Below are positions 45,389-53,287 of a stretch of 64,000 nt of DNA, piece by piece. The position numbers and the translations under genes are program-made. Origin of the DNA: Bacteroides sp. Its GTDB lineage: Bacteria > Bacteroidota > Bacteroidia > Bacteroidales > Bacteroidaceae. The stretch is taken from positions 18,085 to 82,084 of the forward strand of contig NZ_JAICZW010000096.1 of the NCBI RefSeq assembly GCF_029057325.1, in the 5' to 3' direction. The first letter of the stretch is position 1, and each line of letters starts with the position of its first letter. The notes under the pieces are model-generated. The model saw only the letters and a list, made by a program, of their open reading frames with translations. It was not told the origin of the DNA and did not search any database.

Positions 45389-45512
45389 GAAGGAGCCATC
45401 AAGAGTTAAAAGGAGTTAGAGGCCAATAGTTTGCTTGTGTCAGCAAAACTATCGGCCTCTAACTTCCGAATACCCCCTTCTAACTCCTTCCAACTCCCGA
45501 ATAACTCCCTAT
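45389..45512. repeat. GGAGTTA-word hairpin between queA and folK
   Basis: The left arm (AAGGAG...AAAAGGAGTTAGAGGCCAATAGTTT, 45389-45430) pairs with the right arm (AAAACTATCGGCCTCTAAC...CTTCTAACTCCTTCCAACTCCC, about 45444-45512). The core stem AGTTAGAGGCC with GGCCTCTAACT is perfect. It belongs to the same family as structures at 45956-46231 and 55532-55668. Confidence 0.75.
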
Positions 45513-45515
45513 AAA

Positions 45516-45953
45516 ATGACCATTTACTTCAGCCTCGGAACCAACCTCGGCGATAAGGAGCAGAACCTCCGTACCGCCGTCCGCAAGATAGAAGAGCAGG
45601 TAGGAGAAGTTGTTTCCCTGTCCGCTTTTTATGCCACCGCCCCGTGGGGATTCGCTTCCGAAAACAGCTTTCTGAATGCCGCGCTGGCGGTAGAGACCAC
45701 CCTTCTTCCTATGGAGGTGCTGGCAGTCACGCAGCAGATTGAGCGCGAGATGGGGCGTACCCGCAAGTCTGTCAACGGCGTGTATGGCGACCGCGTGATA
45801 GACATCGACCTGCTGCTTGCCTTTGCCGACGACGGCACTTCCATCGTGTGGGATACTCCCGAACTGAAACTTCCCCATCCGCTGATGCGGGAGCGCGACT
45901 TCGTGATGCGTCCGTTGGCGGAGATTGCGCCGGAGGTGGCGGGCTGTTTTTAG
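45516..45953 (+). CDS. folK: 2-amino-4-hydroxy-6-hydroxymethyldihydropteridine pyrophosphokinase FolK
   Basis: 145 aa. ATG at 45516 gives MTIYFSLGTNLGDKEQNL, the usual HPPK start. The ATP/pterin motif GDRVIDIDLLLAF lies near residue 90, and LKLPHPLMRERDFVMRPL ends the fold. It catalyses pyrophosphoryl transfer to the pterin in folate biosynthesis. The codons upstream of 45516 belong to a hairpin, not to the protein. Confidence 0.9.
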   Translation: MTIYFSLGTNLGDKEQNLRTAVRKIEEQVGEVVSLSAFYATAPWGFASENSFLNAALAVETTLLPMEVLAVTQQIEREMGRTRKSVNGVYGDRVIDIDLLLAFADDGTSIVWDTPELKLPHPLMRERDFVMRPLAEIAPEVAGCF

Positions 45954-45955
45954 AA

Positions 45956-46231
45956 GGAGTTATCGGGAGTTATCGGGAGTTATTCGGGAGTTAGAGGCCG
46001 ATAGTCCTGCTTGCACAAGTCGGAGTATTGGCCTCTAACTCCTTTTAACTCCCGAATAACTCCCGATAACGCCGATAGTCCTGCTTGCACAAGTCGGAGT
46101 ATTGGCCTCTAACTCCTTTTAACTCCCGAATAACTCCCGATAACGCCGATAGTCCTGCTTGCACAAGTCGGAGTATTGGCCTCTAACTCCTTTTAACTCC
46201 CGAATAACTCCCGATAACTCCTTTAAAATTC
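45956..46231. repeat. Hairpin with three tandem 74-bp units (45997-46218)
   Basis: A left arm of GGAGTTATCGGGAGTTATTCGGGAGTTAGAGGCC words (45956-45999) is followed by exactly three direct 74-base units at 45997-46070, 46071-46144 and 46145-46218. Each unit contains TCCTGCTTGCACAAGTCGGA and a right-arm sequence ending CCCGATAAC. Any of the three right arms could pair with the single left arm. The copies look identical by eye, which suggests recent slippage. Confidence 0.9.
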
Positions 46232-46235
46232 TTAC

Positions 46236-47273
46236 TTATTTCTCTATTTCAAACGTCACCAGCACTCCTTTGTGGTCTGTCGGCCATACCCCTTCGGGCA
46301 GCAGGAACTTGTCTTCCGAGGTCTCTTCCACCCGTTGGTTCTTGACGATGCTTCCCTTCGGGCCGAAGATGATGGCATCTTTCAGCTTGAGGGCGGGGTG
46401 GGGGTGGTAGAACACGTAGTCGATGCGGTCGCGCTCGTCCGACTTCGGTGCCCAGGTCAGCTTCCCGGTCGGGATGAGCGGGTTGTCGGCGGGGAAGGTG
46501 AAGCCGGGGTGGGTCAGCACGTTGGGATAGCACGTGCGGTAGGTGTCGATGAAGCCGGCGTTGTCCAGCAGCAGGGGGACGGTCCAGGGGATGATGAGGC
46601 CGTTGTGGTCGTAGAGGTCTTTGGTCTCACGCGTCCAGTCGAGGTGCGACGGCTCGTTGAAGTCTCCGCCCAAGATGACGATGGTTCCCTCCTCGATGTC
46701 CTGTCGGGCGGCGGTGATGAAGTCGCGGATGGCATCGTCGCGCAGGGAGGCGTCGTTCACCTCCAGCACCTCGCGCACGGTTTGCGGGATGGGAATCTCC
46801 TTCCAGGTGGAGCCGTCGTAGCCGCGCACGTTGTAGTAGGCGTCGCTCAGGTAGTCCAGGTGGGCGGTATAGACGGCTATCTTGTGCCCGTGGATGTGGC
46901 TGGTCAGCTTGTAGATGCTGCCGTGGTCGTCCTTTTCGGGGAAGACGGTCAGCGAGTCGGTGATGGGGTAGCGGCTCAGCAGCCCGGTGTCGTAGCTGTA
47001 GAAGGAGTGGTAGGTTTCGCCCCGTTCTTTGAGCGACTGCACGATGCGGTCGCAGAAGCGGGTGTTGTGGTAGTTGCGCACTTCGCTGAAGGTGACGAAG
47101 TCGGGCTTCAGGCGGACAATCTCGCTGACGATGGCGTCGTAGCCTCCGGGCACCACCGTCCCTTCCTGCCAGATGTTCCATTGCAACACGGTGAATTCTT
47201 TCTTTTCTTGCGCTTTTCCAAAGAGGAATGCCGGCAGAAGCAGGCATAGCAGAATCAGTCTTTTCATCATCAA
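46236..47273 (-). CDS. Secreted endonuclease/exonuclease/phosphatase (EEP) family protein
   Basis: 345 aa with a signal peptide (LILLCLLLPAFLFGKAQ). EEP motifs are present in order: LQWNIWQEG near residue 30, SEVRNYHN near 63, VYTAHLDY near 134, LGGDFNEPSHLDW near 200, and a C-terminal DRIDYVFYHP and TDHKGVLVTF with the last catalytic His. The family hydrolyses phosphoester bonds in nucleic acids, inositol phosphates or sphingomyelin. Which substrate this one uses cannot be seen. It stands alone between the tandem-repeat structure and the metK leader. Confidence 0.85.
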   Translation of the reverse strand: MMMKRLILLCLLLPAFLFGKAQEKKEFTVLQWNIWQEGTVVPGGYDAIVSEIVRLKPDFVTFSEVRNYHNTRFCDRIVQSLKERGETYHSFYSYDTGLLSRYPITDSLTVFPEKDDHGSIYKLTSHIHGHKIAVYTAHLDYLSDAYYNVRGYDGSTWKEIPIPQTVREVLEVNDASLRDDAIRDFITAARQDIEEGTIVILGGDFNEPSHLDWTRETKDLYDHNGLIIPWTVPLLLDNAGFIDTYRTCYPNVLTHPGFTFPADNPLIPTGKLTWAPKSDERDRIDYVFYHPHPALKLKDAIIFGPKGSIVKNQRVEETSEDKFLLPEGVWPTDHKGVLVTFEIEK

Positions 47274-47385
47274 TTTAAGAATTAAGTTTGTGCAAAAGTA
47301 GCAAATTCTGCCCGAATGGAATGAAATGAGCTGTGAATCCGTGTTAATCTCCTCCCTTTGCGCTACAGGTTAAGGAAAAACTCTC

Positions 47386-47393
47386 TATCTTTG
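47386..47393 (+). promoter_or_regulatory. Promoter -7 box of the metK transcript
   Basis: TATCTTTG matches TAnnTTTG and would start transcription near 47400, right at the beginning of the riboswitch-like fold. The best TTTG upstream (47357-47360) is slightly far, at 25 bases. Confidence 0.55.
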
Positions 47394-47407
47394 CGGCCGA
47401 AAATGAG

Positions 47408-47456
47408 AAGTGGAAAGATTTGAGTAGCTTGCAACCACGGAAAAAAATGCTAAAAC
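47408..47456 (+). ncRNA. Candidate SAM-II-like riboswitch upstream of metK
   Basis: GTGG (47410-47413) pairs with CCAC (47435-47438). TAGC in the loop (47425-47428) pairs with GCTA (47449-47452) beyond an A-rich linker, giving an H-type pseudoknot. CTTGCAACCACGG and ATGCTAAAA resemble conserved parts of the SAM-II (SAM_alpha) aptamer as recalled. Placement between promoter and the SAM synthetase gene fits feedback control by SAM. A GC hairpin at 47472-47488 follows. Confidence 0.6.
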
Positions 47457-47556
47457 ACATCCTTTTCTTTATCGGGCGCACCGCCCGACGCGCTGTATCT
47501 ACTCATTGCATTCCCTCTTGTCTCCTTATTTTTTAATTTTTAATTCTCAATTTAAA

Positions 47557-48852
47557 ATGGGATATTTATTCACATCCGAATCGGTGTCTGAGGGACACCC
47601 CGACAAAGTGGCCGACCAAATATCGGACGCTGTGCTTGACAAACTGCTGGCTTACGACCCCAGTTCGAAAGTAGCTTGCGAAACGCTGGTTACTACCGGG
47701 CAGGTAGTGCTGGCCGGTGAAGTGAAAACCAAAGCCTACGTTGACATGCCGCTCATCGCACGCGAAGTTATCAAGAAGATAGGCTATACGAAAGGCGAGT
47801 ATATGTTCGAAAGCAACTCGTGCGGCGTGCTGAGCGCCATCCACGAGCAAAGCCCCGACATCAACCGAGGCGTGGAGCGCCAGGACCCCATGGAGCAGGG
47901 CGCAGGCGACCAGGGCATGATGTTCGGCTATGCCACCAACGAGACGGAGAACTATATGCCTCTCTCCCTCGACCTGGCGCACCGCATCCTGCTGGTGCTG
48001 GCCGACATCCGCCGCGAAGGCCGGGTGATGACCTACCTCCGTCCCGACGCCAAAAGCCAGGTGACCATCGAATATGACGACAACGGCACGCCTGTGCGCA
48101 TCGACACCATCGTGGTCTCCACCCAACACGACGACTTCATCCGTCCTGCCGACGACAGCGAAGCCGCACAGCTCAAGGCAGATGAAGAGATGCTGGCGCA
48201 AATCCGCCGCGATGTCATCGAGATTCTGATGCCCCGCGTCGTTGCCTCCATCCATGCCGAAAAGGTGCTGGCGCTGTTCAACGACGGCATCAAATACCAC
48301 GTCAACCCCACGGGCAAGTTCGTCATCGGCGGCCCGCACGGCGACACCGGTCTGACCGGACGCAAAATCATTGTCGATACCTACGGCGGCAAGGGTGCCC
48401 ACGGTGGCGGCGCCTTCTCCGGCAAAGACCCCTCGAAGGTGGACCGCAGCGCCGCCTACGCCGCACGCCACATCGCCAAGAACCTCGTTGCCGCAGGCGT
48501 GGCCGACGAGATGCTGGTGCAGGTGAGCTATGCCATCGGTGTGGCGCGACCCATCAACATCTTTGTCGATACTTACGGACGCAGCCGCGTCAACATGAGC
48601 GACGGCGAAATCGCCCGCAAGATTGACGAGCTGTTCGACCTCCGCCCCAAAGCCATTGAAGACCGCCTGAAGTTGCGCAACCCCATCTATCAGGAGACCG
48701 CAGCCTACGGACACATGGGACGCGAACCGCAGGTAGTCACCAAACGTTTCCGCAGCCGCTACGAAGGCGACAAGGACGTAGAGGTGGAACTCTTCACATG
48801 GGAGAAGCTGGACTATGTGGAGAAGGTGAAGGAAGCGTTCGGAATCAATTGA
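47557..48852 (+). CDS. metK: S-adenosylmethionine synthase MetK
   Basis: 431 aa. [21 protein letters not shown] at the N-terminus and the signatures [15 protein letters not shown] near residue 120 and [19 protein letters not shown] near 285 identify SAM synthetase. It makes SAM from methionine and ATP. ATG at 47557 is chosen, since sequence upstream is the riboswitch leader. The protein is slightly longer than the 384-residue E. coli form, as in other Bacteroides. Confidence 0.97.
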   Translation: MGYLFTSESVSEGHPDKVADQISDAVLDKLLAYDPSSKVACETLVTTGQVVLAGEVKTKAYVDMPLIAREVIKKIGYTKGEYMFESNSCGVLSAIHEQSPDINRGVERQDPMEQGAGDQGMMFGYATNETENYMPLSLDLAHRILLVLADIRREGRVMTYLRPDAKSQVTIEYDDNGTPVRIDTIVVSTQHDDFIRPADDSEAAQLKADEEMLAQIRRDVIEILMPRVVASIHAEKVLALFNDGIKYHVNPTGKFVIGGPHGDTGLTGRKIIVDTYGGKGAHGGGAFSGKDPSKVDRSAAYAARHIAKNLVAAGVADEMLVQVSYAIGVARPINIFVDTYGRSRVNMSDGEIARKIDELFDLRPKAIEDRLKLRNPIYQETAAYGHMGREPQVVTKRFRSRYEGDKDVEVELFTWEKLDYVEKVKEAFGIN

Positions 48853-48891
48853 CAATGGGCAATTGATAATTGATAGTTATAGTGGTGTAAA

Positions 48892-48968
48892 TCGGGCACG
48901 GATTACACCGACTTTCACGGATAAGGGAAAAGGAAAAAGACGTGAGAATCGGTGGAATCCGTGCCCGA
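48892..48968. repeat. GGCACGGATTACACGGAT-word hairpin after metK
   Basis: TCGGGCACGGATT...CACCGACTTTCACG (48892-48919) pairs with CGTGAGAATCGGTGGAATCCGTGCCCGA (48941-48968) with three mismatches in 28. It is followed by no long T-run. A partial AATTGATAATTGATAG word at 48858-48878 precedes it. It is likely a transcription terminator or 3'-end stabiliser for metK. Confidence 0.75.
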
Positions 48969-49028
48969 ATCATATTATGATATTATTCTCTTTTTCATTC
49001 GAAACGGTTCGGATGGTTTCTTCAAGAA

Positions 49029-50240
49029 TCACTCCGACAGGAACCGATAAGCCGGTATCATCCTGACAACCTTTCCGTTATCTTCGAAGCTGTCTGTCTG
49101 GTTGAGGGTGACGATGATGCCTTCTGTCAGGTTCAGCGCATCCATTGCCTCTGACAGCCCGTTGTATTCGCGGGTGAAATTCTGCTCGTTGATTTGGTGG
49201 CATACCTGTATGGCGCTGTGCACCTTTCCCTTGCGGCTGGCGATGAAGTCGCATTCTCCTTGTCCTTTATAATAGCAGATGCTGTCTCCTTGCCGCCGCA
49301 GGTGCAGATAGACCAGGTTTTCCAGTTTGTGGCCCGCGTTGTCAGTGAAGCCGGCTGAAGCCTCGTTCACCAGCCCCAAATCAATGGCATAGACCTTTTT
49401 GGGGTTGCGTGCCTGCACCTTCAGCGAGTAGTTGAAGATGGGGACGAACTCCAGCAGATAGGCGGATTGATAGAAAGAGAAATACTCCAGAAAGGTGGAG
49501 GTGGCTTTGATGCCGAACATTCCCGCCAGCTTGCTTGCCGACACTAAGTTTCCCACATTCGACAGCAGATATACCGCCAAAGCCCGCAGCGAGTTCACGT
49601 CCTTGAGGGAGTTCCGCACGGCGATGTCGCGTATCAGGATGTCGTCTATCAGCGTGTTCAGGATGATGCCGTTCGGGTGCTTCACGTATTCGGGTATGCC
49701 GCCCGTGCGCAGGTAGTCGGCGAGCGACTCCTCGTTGGCCGTCAGCCGTTTGAAGGAGAGGTATTCGGGGTAGGAGAAGGGGAACAGTTCCATCGGGATG
49801 TGCCGTCCCGTGAGGTGTGTGCCCAGCTCCTTGCTCAACAGGGAGGCGTTGGAGCCTGTGACGAACAGGGTGTATCCCTCGTTGAGCAGTTGGTGGACGA
49901 AGATTTCCCATCGCGGGACGGTCTGTATCTCGTCGAAGAAGAGTACGGACATTTCCCGCCGCTCTATTTCGCGCAGCAGGCGGTTGAAGTCGTCTGTGGC
50001 GAAGCCGGCGAGGCGGATATCCTCGAAGTTCAGGTAGAGCGCCCGGTGGTATTCCTGCGATGACATCAGTTGCCGCAGAAGGGTGCTCTTTCCGCAACGG
50101 CGAATGCCCGTAATGATGGTGGCGAACGAAGGGATTACGGGTACTGAGGAGAGTGCCTCGCGCGTCAGCCCATTCTCCTTCTTACGGAATATTTCGGTCT
50201 GCGCATCGAGCACGGCGGATATTTCTTCTTGTCTAATCAT
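49029..50240 (-). CDS. AAA-family ATP-binding protein with DUF4143
   Basis: 403 aa from the ATG at 50240 (MIRQEEIS). Walker A GIRRCGKSTLL lies near residue 47 and Walker B VLFFDEIQTV near 105. VTGSNASLLSKELGTHLTGR follows as sensor region. The C-terminal DUF4143 domain (about residues 225-350) includes SFYQSAYLLEFVPIFNYSLK. This type of ATPase is common in Bacteroidetes and archaea; its physiological role is unknown. It has a textbook promoter overlapped by 23-bp repeats, so it appears to be specifically regulated. Confidence 0.85.
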   Translation of the reverse strand: MIRQEEISAVLDAQTEIFRKKENGLTREALSSVPVIPSFATIITGIRRCGKSTLLRQLMSSQEYHRALYLNFEDIRLAGFATDDFNRLLREIERREMSVLFFDEIQTVPRWEIFVHQLLNEGYTLFVTGSNASLLSKELGTHLTGRHIPMELFPFSYPEYLSFKRLTANEESLADYLRTGGIPEYVKHPNGIILNTLIDDILIRDIAVRNSLKDVNSLRALAVYLLSNVGNLVSASKLAGMFGIKATSTFLEYFSFYQSAYLLEFVPIFNYSLKVQARNPKKVYAIDLGLVNEASAGFTDNAGHKLENLVYLHLRRQGDSICYYKGQGECDFIASRKGKVHSAIQVCHQINEQNFTREYNGLSEAMDALNLTEGIIVTLNQTDSFEDNGKVVRMIPAYRFLSE

Positions 50241-50261
50241 CTTGTAGAGAGTTTGTTGTCG

Positions 50262-50327
50262 CAAATATACGATTTTATTTGTTACCAGCAAACGATTTCG
50301 TAGTTTACCAGCAAACGATTTCATAGT
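50262..50327 (-). promoter_or_regulatory. Consensus promoter overlapped by two 23-bp direct repeats
   Basis: On the minus strand TTTG (50292-50289) is separated by 19 bases from TATATTTG (50269-50262), an exact consensus promoter. The -33 box lies inside the first of two adjacent 23-bp repeats (50282-50304, 50305-50327), which differ at one base and contain GAAATCGTTTGCTGGTAA. A third, partial copy lies at about 50330-50340. The repeats are good candidates for an operator. Confidence 0.75.
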
Positions 50328-50353
50328 CCGGCAGCAAACAAACTTCCAAAGCC

Positions 50354-50441
50354 GGACACAGAGCCACGGAGCCGCCGCGTCGCCGCGAACACCCTCCGCC
50401 CCCTCCGGCTCTCAAAAAAAGAACCTCCGTGCCTCTGTGTC
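50354..50441. repeat. GACACAGAGCCACGGAG-word hairpin
   Basis: GGACACAGAGCCACGGAG (50354-50371) pairs with CTCCGTGCCTCTGTGTC (50425-50441) with one mismatch and a long GC-rich loop. It lies just after the S24 gene (minus strand) and before the AAA-gene promoter. A related hairpin occurs at 51846-51940. Confidence 0.75.
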
Positions 50442-50450
50442 TCCGTGTTC

Positions 50451-51173
50451 TTACATCGTCAGATACTTCCTTATCGAGAACTTCACAATCGCCATCGTGT
50501 TGATGGAGGCGAGGGGGATGTCCATCGGTTCGTGGTGCGGGTTGTAGCTCACCAGGCGGAGGCAGTCGGGCCGGTCCGATTGGTTGACGTACTTCACCGC
50601 CAGGTATTCGTCGCCTCCGCGCAAGAAGGATACGAGGTATATCTCGCCGTAGCACACCTCGCTGAAGCTCTGTATGGACTTGAATCCCACGATGTCGCCC
50701 GACTTGAGGATGGGGTACATCGAGTCGCCCGTCACGTAGATGGCGCCGTCGCAGCGGGGGATGTCGGGAATCATGATTTTGTCCAGTTCATATTGCGGGC
50801 CCTCTTCGAGCATCGTCTTCAGGTTGGCGGCGGCGGATAGGTTGTAGAGGGGCACGCTTCGGTTGGCCACGGGGTCGGCTGTTTTCGGATTGTGAAGTAT
50901 CTCCACTTCGCCCTGAATCAGGTCGCTGTCGCAAAATTTCTCTTGATGCACGGGCGAGCCCTTGCCCGTCAGCAGCCAGTTGTAGTCCACGTCGGCAAAC
51001 TTGCCCAACACCAGGGGGAAGTCGATGCTGTTGCGTGCCGTCCAGTTGCTCAGGGTGGAGCGCGAGATGCCCAAATAGGCGGCAAGCTCGCTGTCGGTCT
51101 TATAGTTTCTCATCCGTTTGGCGCGTTTCATGATTTCGGCGGCGCTAAACACCTTGTCACTCTCATTTTTCAT
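50451..51173 (-). CDS. S24-family (LexA/CI-like) transcriptional repressor
   Basis: 240 aa. An N-terminal HTH (TDSELAAYLGISRSTLSNWT, about residues 27-46) is joined to a C-terminal S24 domain with the nucleophile in VTGDSMYPILKSGDIVG near residue 150 and the lysine in EYLAVKYV near 196. Such repressors can self-cleave when RecA is active, though an Ala-Gly cleavage site is not clear here. Divergent genes start at 51389. It may be an SOS-like or element-associated regulator. TTCCGAAAAA repeats upstream are likely binding sites. Confidence 0.85.
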   Translation of the reverse strand: MKNESDKVFSAAEIMKRAKRMRNYKTDSELAAYLGISRSTLSNWTARNSIDFPLVLGKFADVDYNWLLTGKGSPVHQEKFCDSDLIQGEVEILHNPKTADPVANRSVPLYNLSAAANLKTMLEEGPQYELDKIMIPDIPRCDGAIYVTGDSMYPILKSGDIVGFKSIQSFSEVCYGEIYLVSFLRGGDEYLAVKYVNQSDRPDCLRLVSYNPHHEPMDIPLASINTMAIVKFSIRKYLTM

Positions 51174-51213
51174 ATCTTCCTTGTTTTGGTTTACGGTTCT
51201 TGTTGCTCTTCTT

Positions 51214-51239
51214 TTTTTCGGAATGTAAATTTTTCGGAA
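51214..51239. promoter_or_regulatory. Paired TTTTTCGGAA repeats, candidate S24 repressor operator
   Basis: TTTTTCGGAA occurs at 51214-51223 and 51230-51239, in the same direction and 16 bases apart, 41-66 bases before the repressor start codon. Such paired sites near a repressor gene often mediate autoregulation. Confidence 0.45.
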
Positions 51240-51324
51240 CGTGTGGTTCGCTTATTTACAGCCGATTAGTAAAAATTCTAACATTAATCTCTCAAATCGC
51301 TTGTTTTATAATTAAAAACAGCAT

Positions 51325-51332
51325 TATCTTTG
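51325..51332 (+). promoter_or_regulatory. Promoter -7 box of the zinc-ribbon ORF
   Basis: TATCTTTG matches TAnnTTTG, with TTG at 51301-51303 at a distance of 21 bases. The ORF starts 56 bases downstream. Confidence 0.6.
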
Positions 51333-51388
51333 TGGGGACAAAAATAGAGGTTTTGTTTTATAATCGCAAACAATAAAAGAAAAGAATC

Positions 51389-51814
51389 ATGAAAAACATC
51401 CAACAAGAAGGCTTCGAGCCTGCATCCAATCCGACAAACACAAGTGTCCAACCTGACAAACACAAGTGTCTGACCGCTCAGGGACTTGCTTCTGACCCGA
51501 CAGACGCAAGTCCCTGTCAGCCCCTCCGGCGATGCTCCTGCTGCCATCGCCTGTTGCCCCTCTGCGCTTTCTACCTGAAGGGGCGCTTGCAAAAGCCCGA
51601 TCGCTGCTGCAAGGAGTGCCGCAAGGCGGACAACCGCATCCGGCGCAAAGCCGCGAAATGCTCTGTGAAGGGGGAGAGCCCCCGTCGCAGCTATCCCGTG
51701 ATTACGGAAATCGAACAAGAGTCCGTCCGCATGTACCTTCTCCGGAAAGCCTTGCAGACCGTCCGCGAAAGCGTGCTCCGCAAACGCCGGAGGCGCTATG
51801 AAGAAGATTTCTAA
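51389..51814 (+). CDS. Small zinc-ribbon protein with repeat-derived N-terminal part
   Basis: 141 aa. Residues about 47-78 contain CSCCHRLLPLCAFYLKG and CCKECRK, a probable treble-clef or ribbon with CxxC pairs, followed by a basic region (KADNRIRRKAAKC) and a C-terminal helix rich in Arg. DNA for residues about 15-43 is a 22-bp repeat element (51431-51518), so this part is probably unstructured. It may be a nucleic-acid-binding protein, unrecognised beyond the ribbon. It is divergent from the S24 repressor and followed by DUF4373. Confidence 0.6.
   Translation: MKNIQQEGFEPASNPTNTSVQPDKHKCLTAQGLASDPTDASPCQPLRRCSCCHRLLPLCAFYLKGRLQKPDRCCKECRKADNRIRRKAAKCSVKGESPRRSYPVITEIEQESVRMYLLRKALQTVRESVLRKRRRRYEEDF
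51431..51518. repeat. 22-bp x 4 modular repeat element, copy C, inside an ORF
   Basis: Four 22-base units start at 51431, 51453, 51475 and 51497. They share GACAAACACAAGTGTC, ACTTGCTTCTGAC and GACAGACGCAAGTCCCTGTC words with copies A and B. All four are translated within the ORF at 51389-51814 without introducing a stop. Confidence 0.8.
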
Positions 51815-51845
51815 ACACGGATATTTTTAAACACAGCTATTTTTA

Positions 51846-51940
51846 AACACAGAGACACGGAGACACAGAGTTTTGAATCATAGATTATAAATTATAAATC
51901 TTTCCCCCCCCCCTCCTCCGTGTCTCTGTGTCTCCGTGTT
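51846..51940. repeat. ACACGGAGACACAGAG-word hairpin
   Basis: AACACAGAGACACGGAGACACAGAG words (51846-51870) pair in shifted register with CTCCGTGTCTCTGTGTCTCCGTGTT (51916-51940). A run of ten or more C residues lies at 51904-51912. It separates the zinc-ribbon ORF from DUF4373. The same word set forms the hairpin at 50354-50441. Confidence 0.75.
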
Positions 51941-51971
51941 TTTCTTTCTAAATCTCTAATCCTTAAAACTT

Positions 51972-52886
51972 ATGTCCAGAATCAAGAAACGGGGACTCGA
52001 CTACTTCCCCATGAACACAGACTTCCTGCACGACCGTCTGGTGCGTCGCATCATGAAACGGGAGGGCGACGCTTCGCTTTCCGTATTAATCCAGACGCTT
52101 TGTTGCATCTATTCGGGCGAGGGCTACTACGTTGCCGCCGATGCCCTGTTTTACGACGATTTGGCCGACAACCTCTACCAGCAGGAGCCGGCCGATGTGG
52201 AGCGCATCATCCGCCTTGCCGTGGAGTATGGCTTCTTCGACGCCCGCCTCTTCGGTGAGTATGGCATCCTGACTTCGGTGGATATCCAGCGGCAATACTT
52301 CTTCATCACGAAGCGCCGCGTGGCTTCGTCGCTGGACGAGCGTTATAATCTGTTGCCGAAGGAGGCTCCCGCGGGAGATGCCGGTCCGGACAAGGCGGCT
52401 GTGCTGAAAGAGGTGGCGGAGAGCGTGGCTTCCGGCGGCGTATGCGACGGGGCCGTAATTGCAGCAGAAAAGGGCATAGCTGCAACATTTCAATCTGAAA
52501 ACATCGAAAACGGGGCTTCGGGTACACAAAGCATACAAAAGCAAAGCACATCAAAGCAAAGCACAGAAAACCCCCTCTTGAGTTCCCCCGGAACCGGTGG
52601 AACGGAAGGCGAGGCCGGAGCGTCCGCGGAGGAGGAGTATCTTCGGAAAATAGAGTCGCTGACACTGCCCCGCGACGGCAAGAGGCGAAATCCGGACGGG
52701 CTGCTGCTCAACATGCGCCAGTTCCGCATCCCGCCGCACGAGCAGTATGCCATCCTCCTCAAGAGCAACTTCGGAGTCATCGGGCATCCCCTCTGGAAGG
52801 GATTCTCCGCCCTCCGGGAAAGCCACGGGAAGATACGGCAGCCGGGGCGCTACTTGCTGAGCCTGTGCAGGGGGGCAGATTTGTGA
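51972..52886 (+). CDS. DUF4373 family protein (phage/replication-associated type)
   Basis: 304 aa. Residues about 5-95 are the DUF4373 domain with GLDYFPMNTDFLHDRLVRRI and IMKREGDASLSVLIQTLCCIYSGEGYY, a winged-helix-like fold also found in phage proteins (Lin1244/Lin1753 type). A low-complexity linker (QKQSTSKQSTE) separates it from a C-terminal helical part. Such genes often lie upstream of HU genes in Bacteroides; their function is unknown. An HU gene begins 401 bases downstream. Confidence 0.8.
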   Translation: MSRIKKRGLDYFPMNTDFLHDRLVRRIMKREGDASLSVLIQTLCCIYSGEGYYVAADALFYDDLADNLYQQEPADVERIIRLAVEYGFFDARLFGEYGILTSVDIQRQYFFITKRRVASSLDERYNLLPKEAPAGDAGPDKAAVLKEVAESVASGGVCDGAVIAAEKGIAATFQSENIENGASGTQSIQKQSTSKQSTENPLLSSPGTGGTEGEAGASAEEEYLRKIESLTLPRDGKRRNPDGLLLNMRQFRIPPHEQYAILLKSNFGVIGHPLWKGFSALRESHGKIRQPGRYLLSLCRGADL

Positions 52887-52959
52887 TTTCAGATTTATGA
52901 TTTATGATTGGGGGGGAGGTTGTCCGAAAACCTGGTTGCTGCTTGCATGCGGTTCTGAT

Positions 52960-53027
52960 TTTAGGCACGGAATTACACGGATTAATCAAGAAGAAAACCG
53001 TGTAAATCCATGTAATCCGTGCCTAAA
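52960..53027. terminator. TTTAGGCACGGA-word hairpin after DUF4373
   Basis: TTTAGGCACGGAATTACACGG (52960-52980) pairs imperfectly with the inverse block ending CCGTGCCTAAA (about 52998-53027). It is the 3'-most of the GGCACGGATTACACGGA family here. The remainder of the 401-base gap (52887-53287) holds a small TCGCC/GGCGA hairpin near 53120 and the HU promoter. Confidence 0.65.
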
Positions 53028-53157
53028 TTACTATATCATTATACTATTATGTAGGTTCCTTTTCGTATTGGCACACCTCCCTGCATTGAAAATGAATGCG
53101 TTGTATATGTTCCGATAGGTGTCGCCTTCTGGCGATGAAAAGGTAGTGACGATAATT

Positions 53158-53220
53158 TTCATTTTGTGTAACGCTTTTGCCAAAATCGTTATTTCGTTTT
53201 CAAAACAAGTGGTATCTTTG
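53158..53220 (+). promoter_or_regulatory. Promoter of HU/smalltalk operon with shared upstream box
   Basis: The 27-base box at 53158-53184 is identical to 19831-19857, and again exactly 28 bases separate it from the -7 box (here TATCTTTG, 53213-53220). Both elements precede HU genes. The leader of about 60 bases ends at the ATG at 53288. Confidence 0.75.
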
Positions 53221-53287
53221 CATTGTCATTAAGCTTAAGACACAAAAACGAAACATTATTATTAACTATTAAAAACTTTACAAGATT

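Noticed and set aside
47566-48855. 429-codon frame antisense to metK
   Set aside because: metK is unambiguous on the plus strand; the antisense translation is histidine/valine-rich and resembles no protein.
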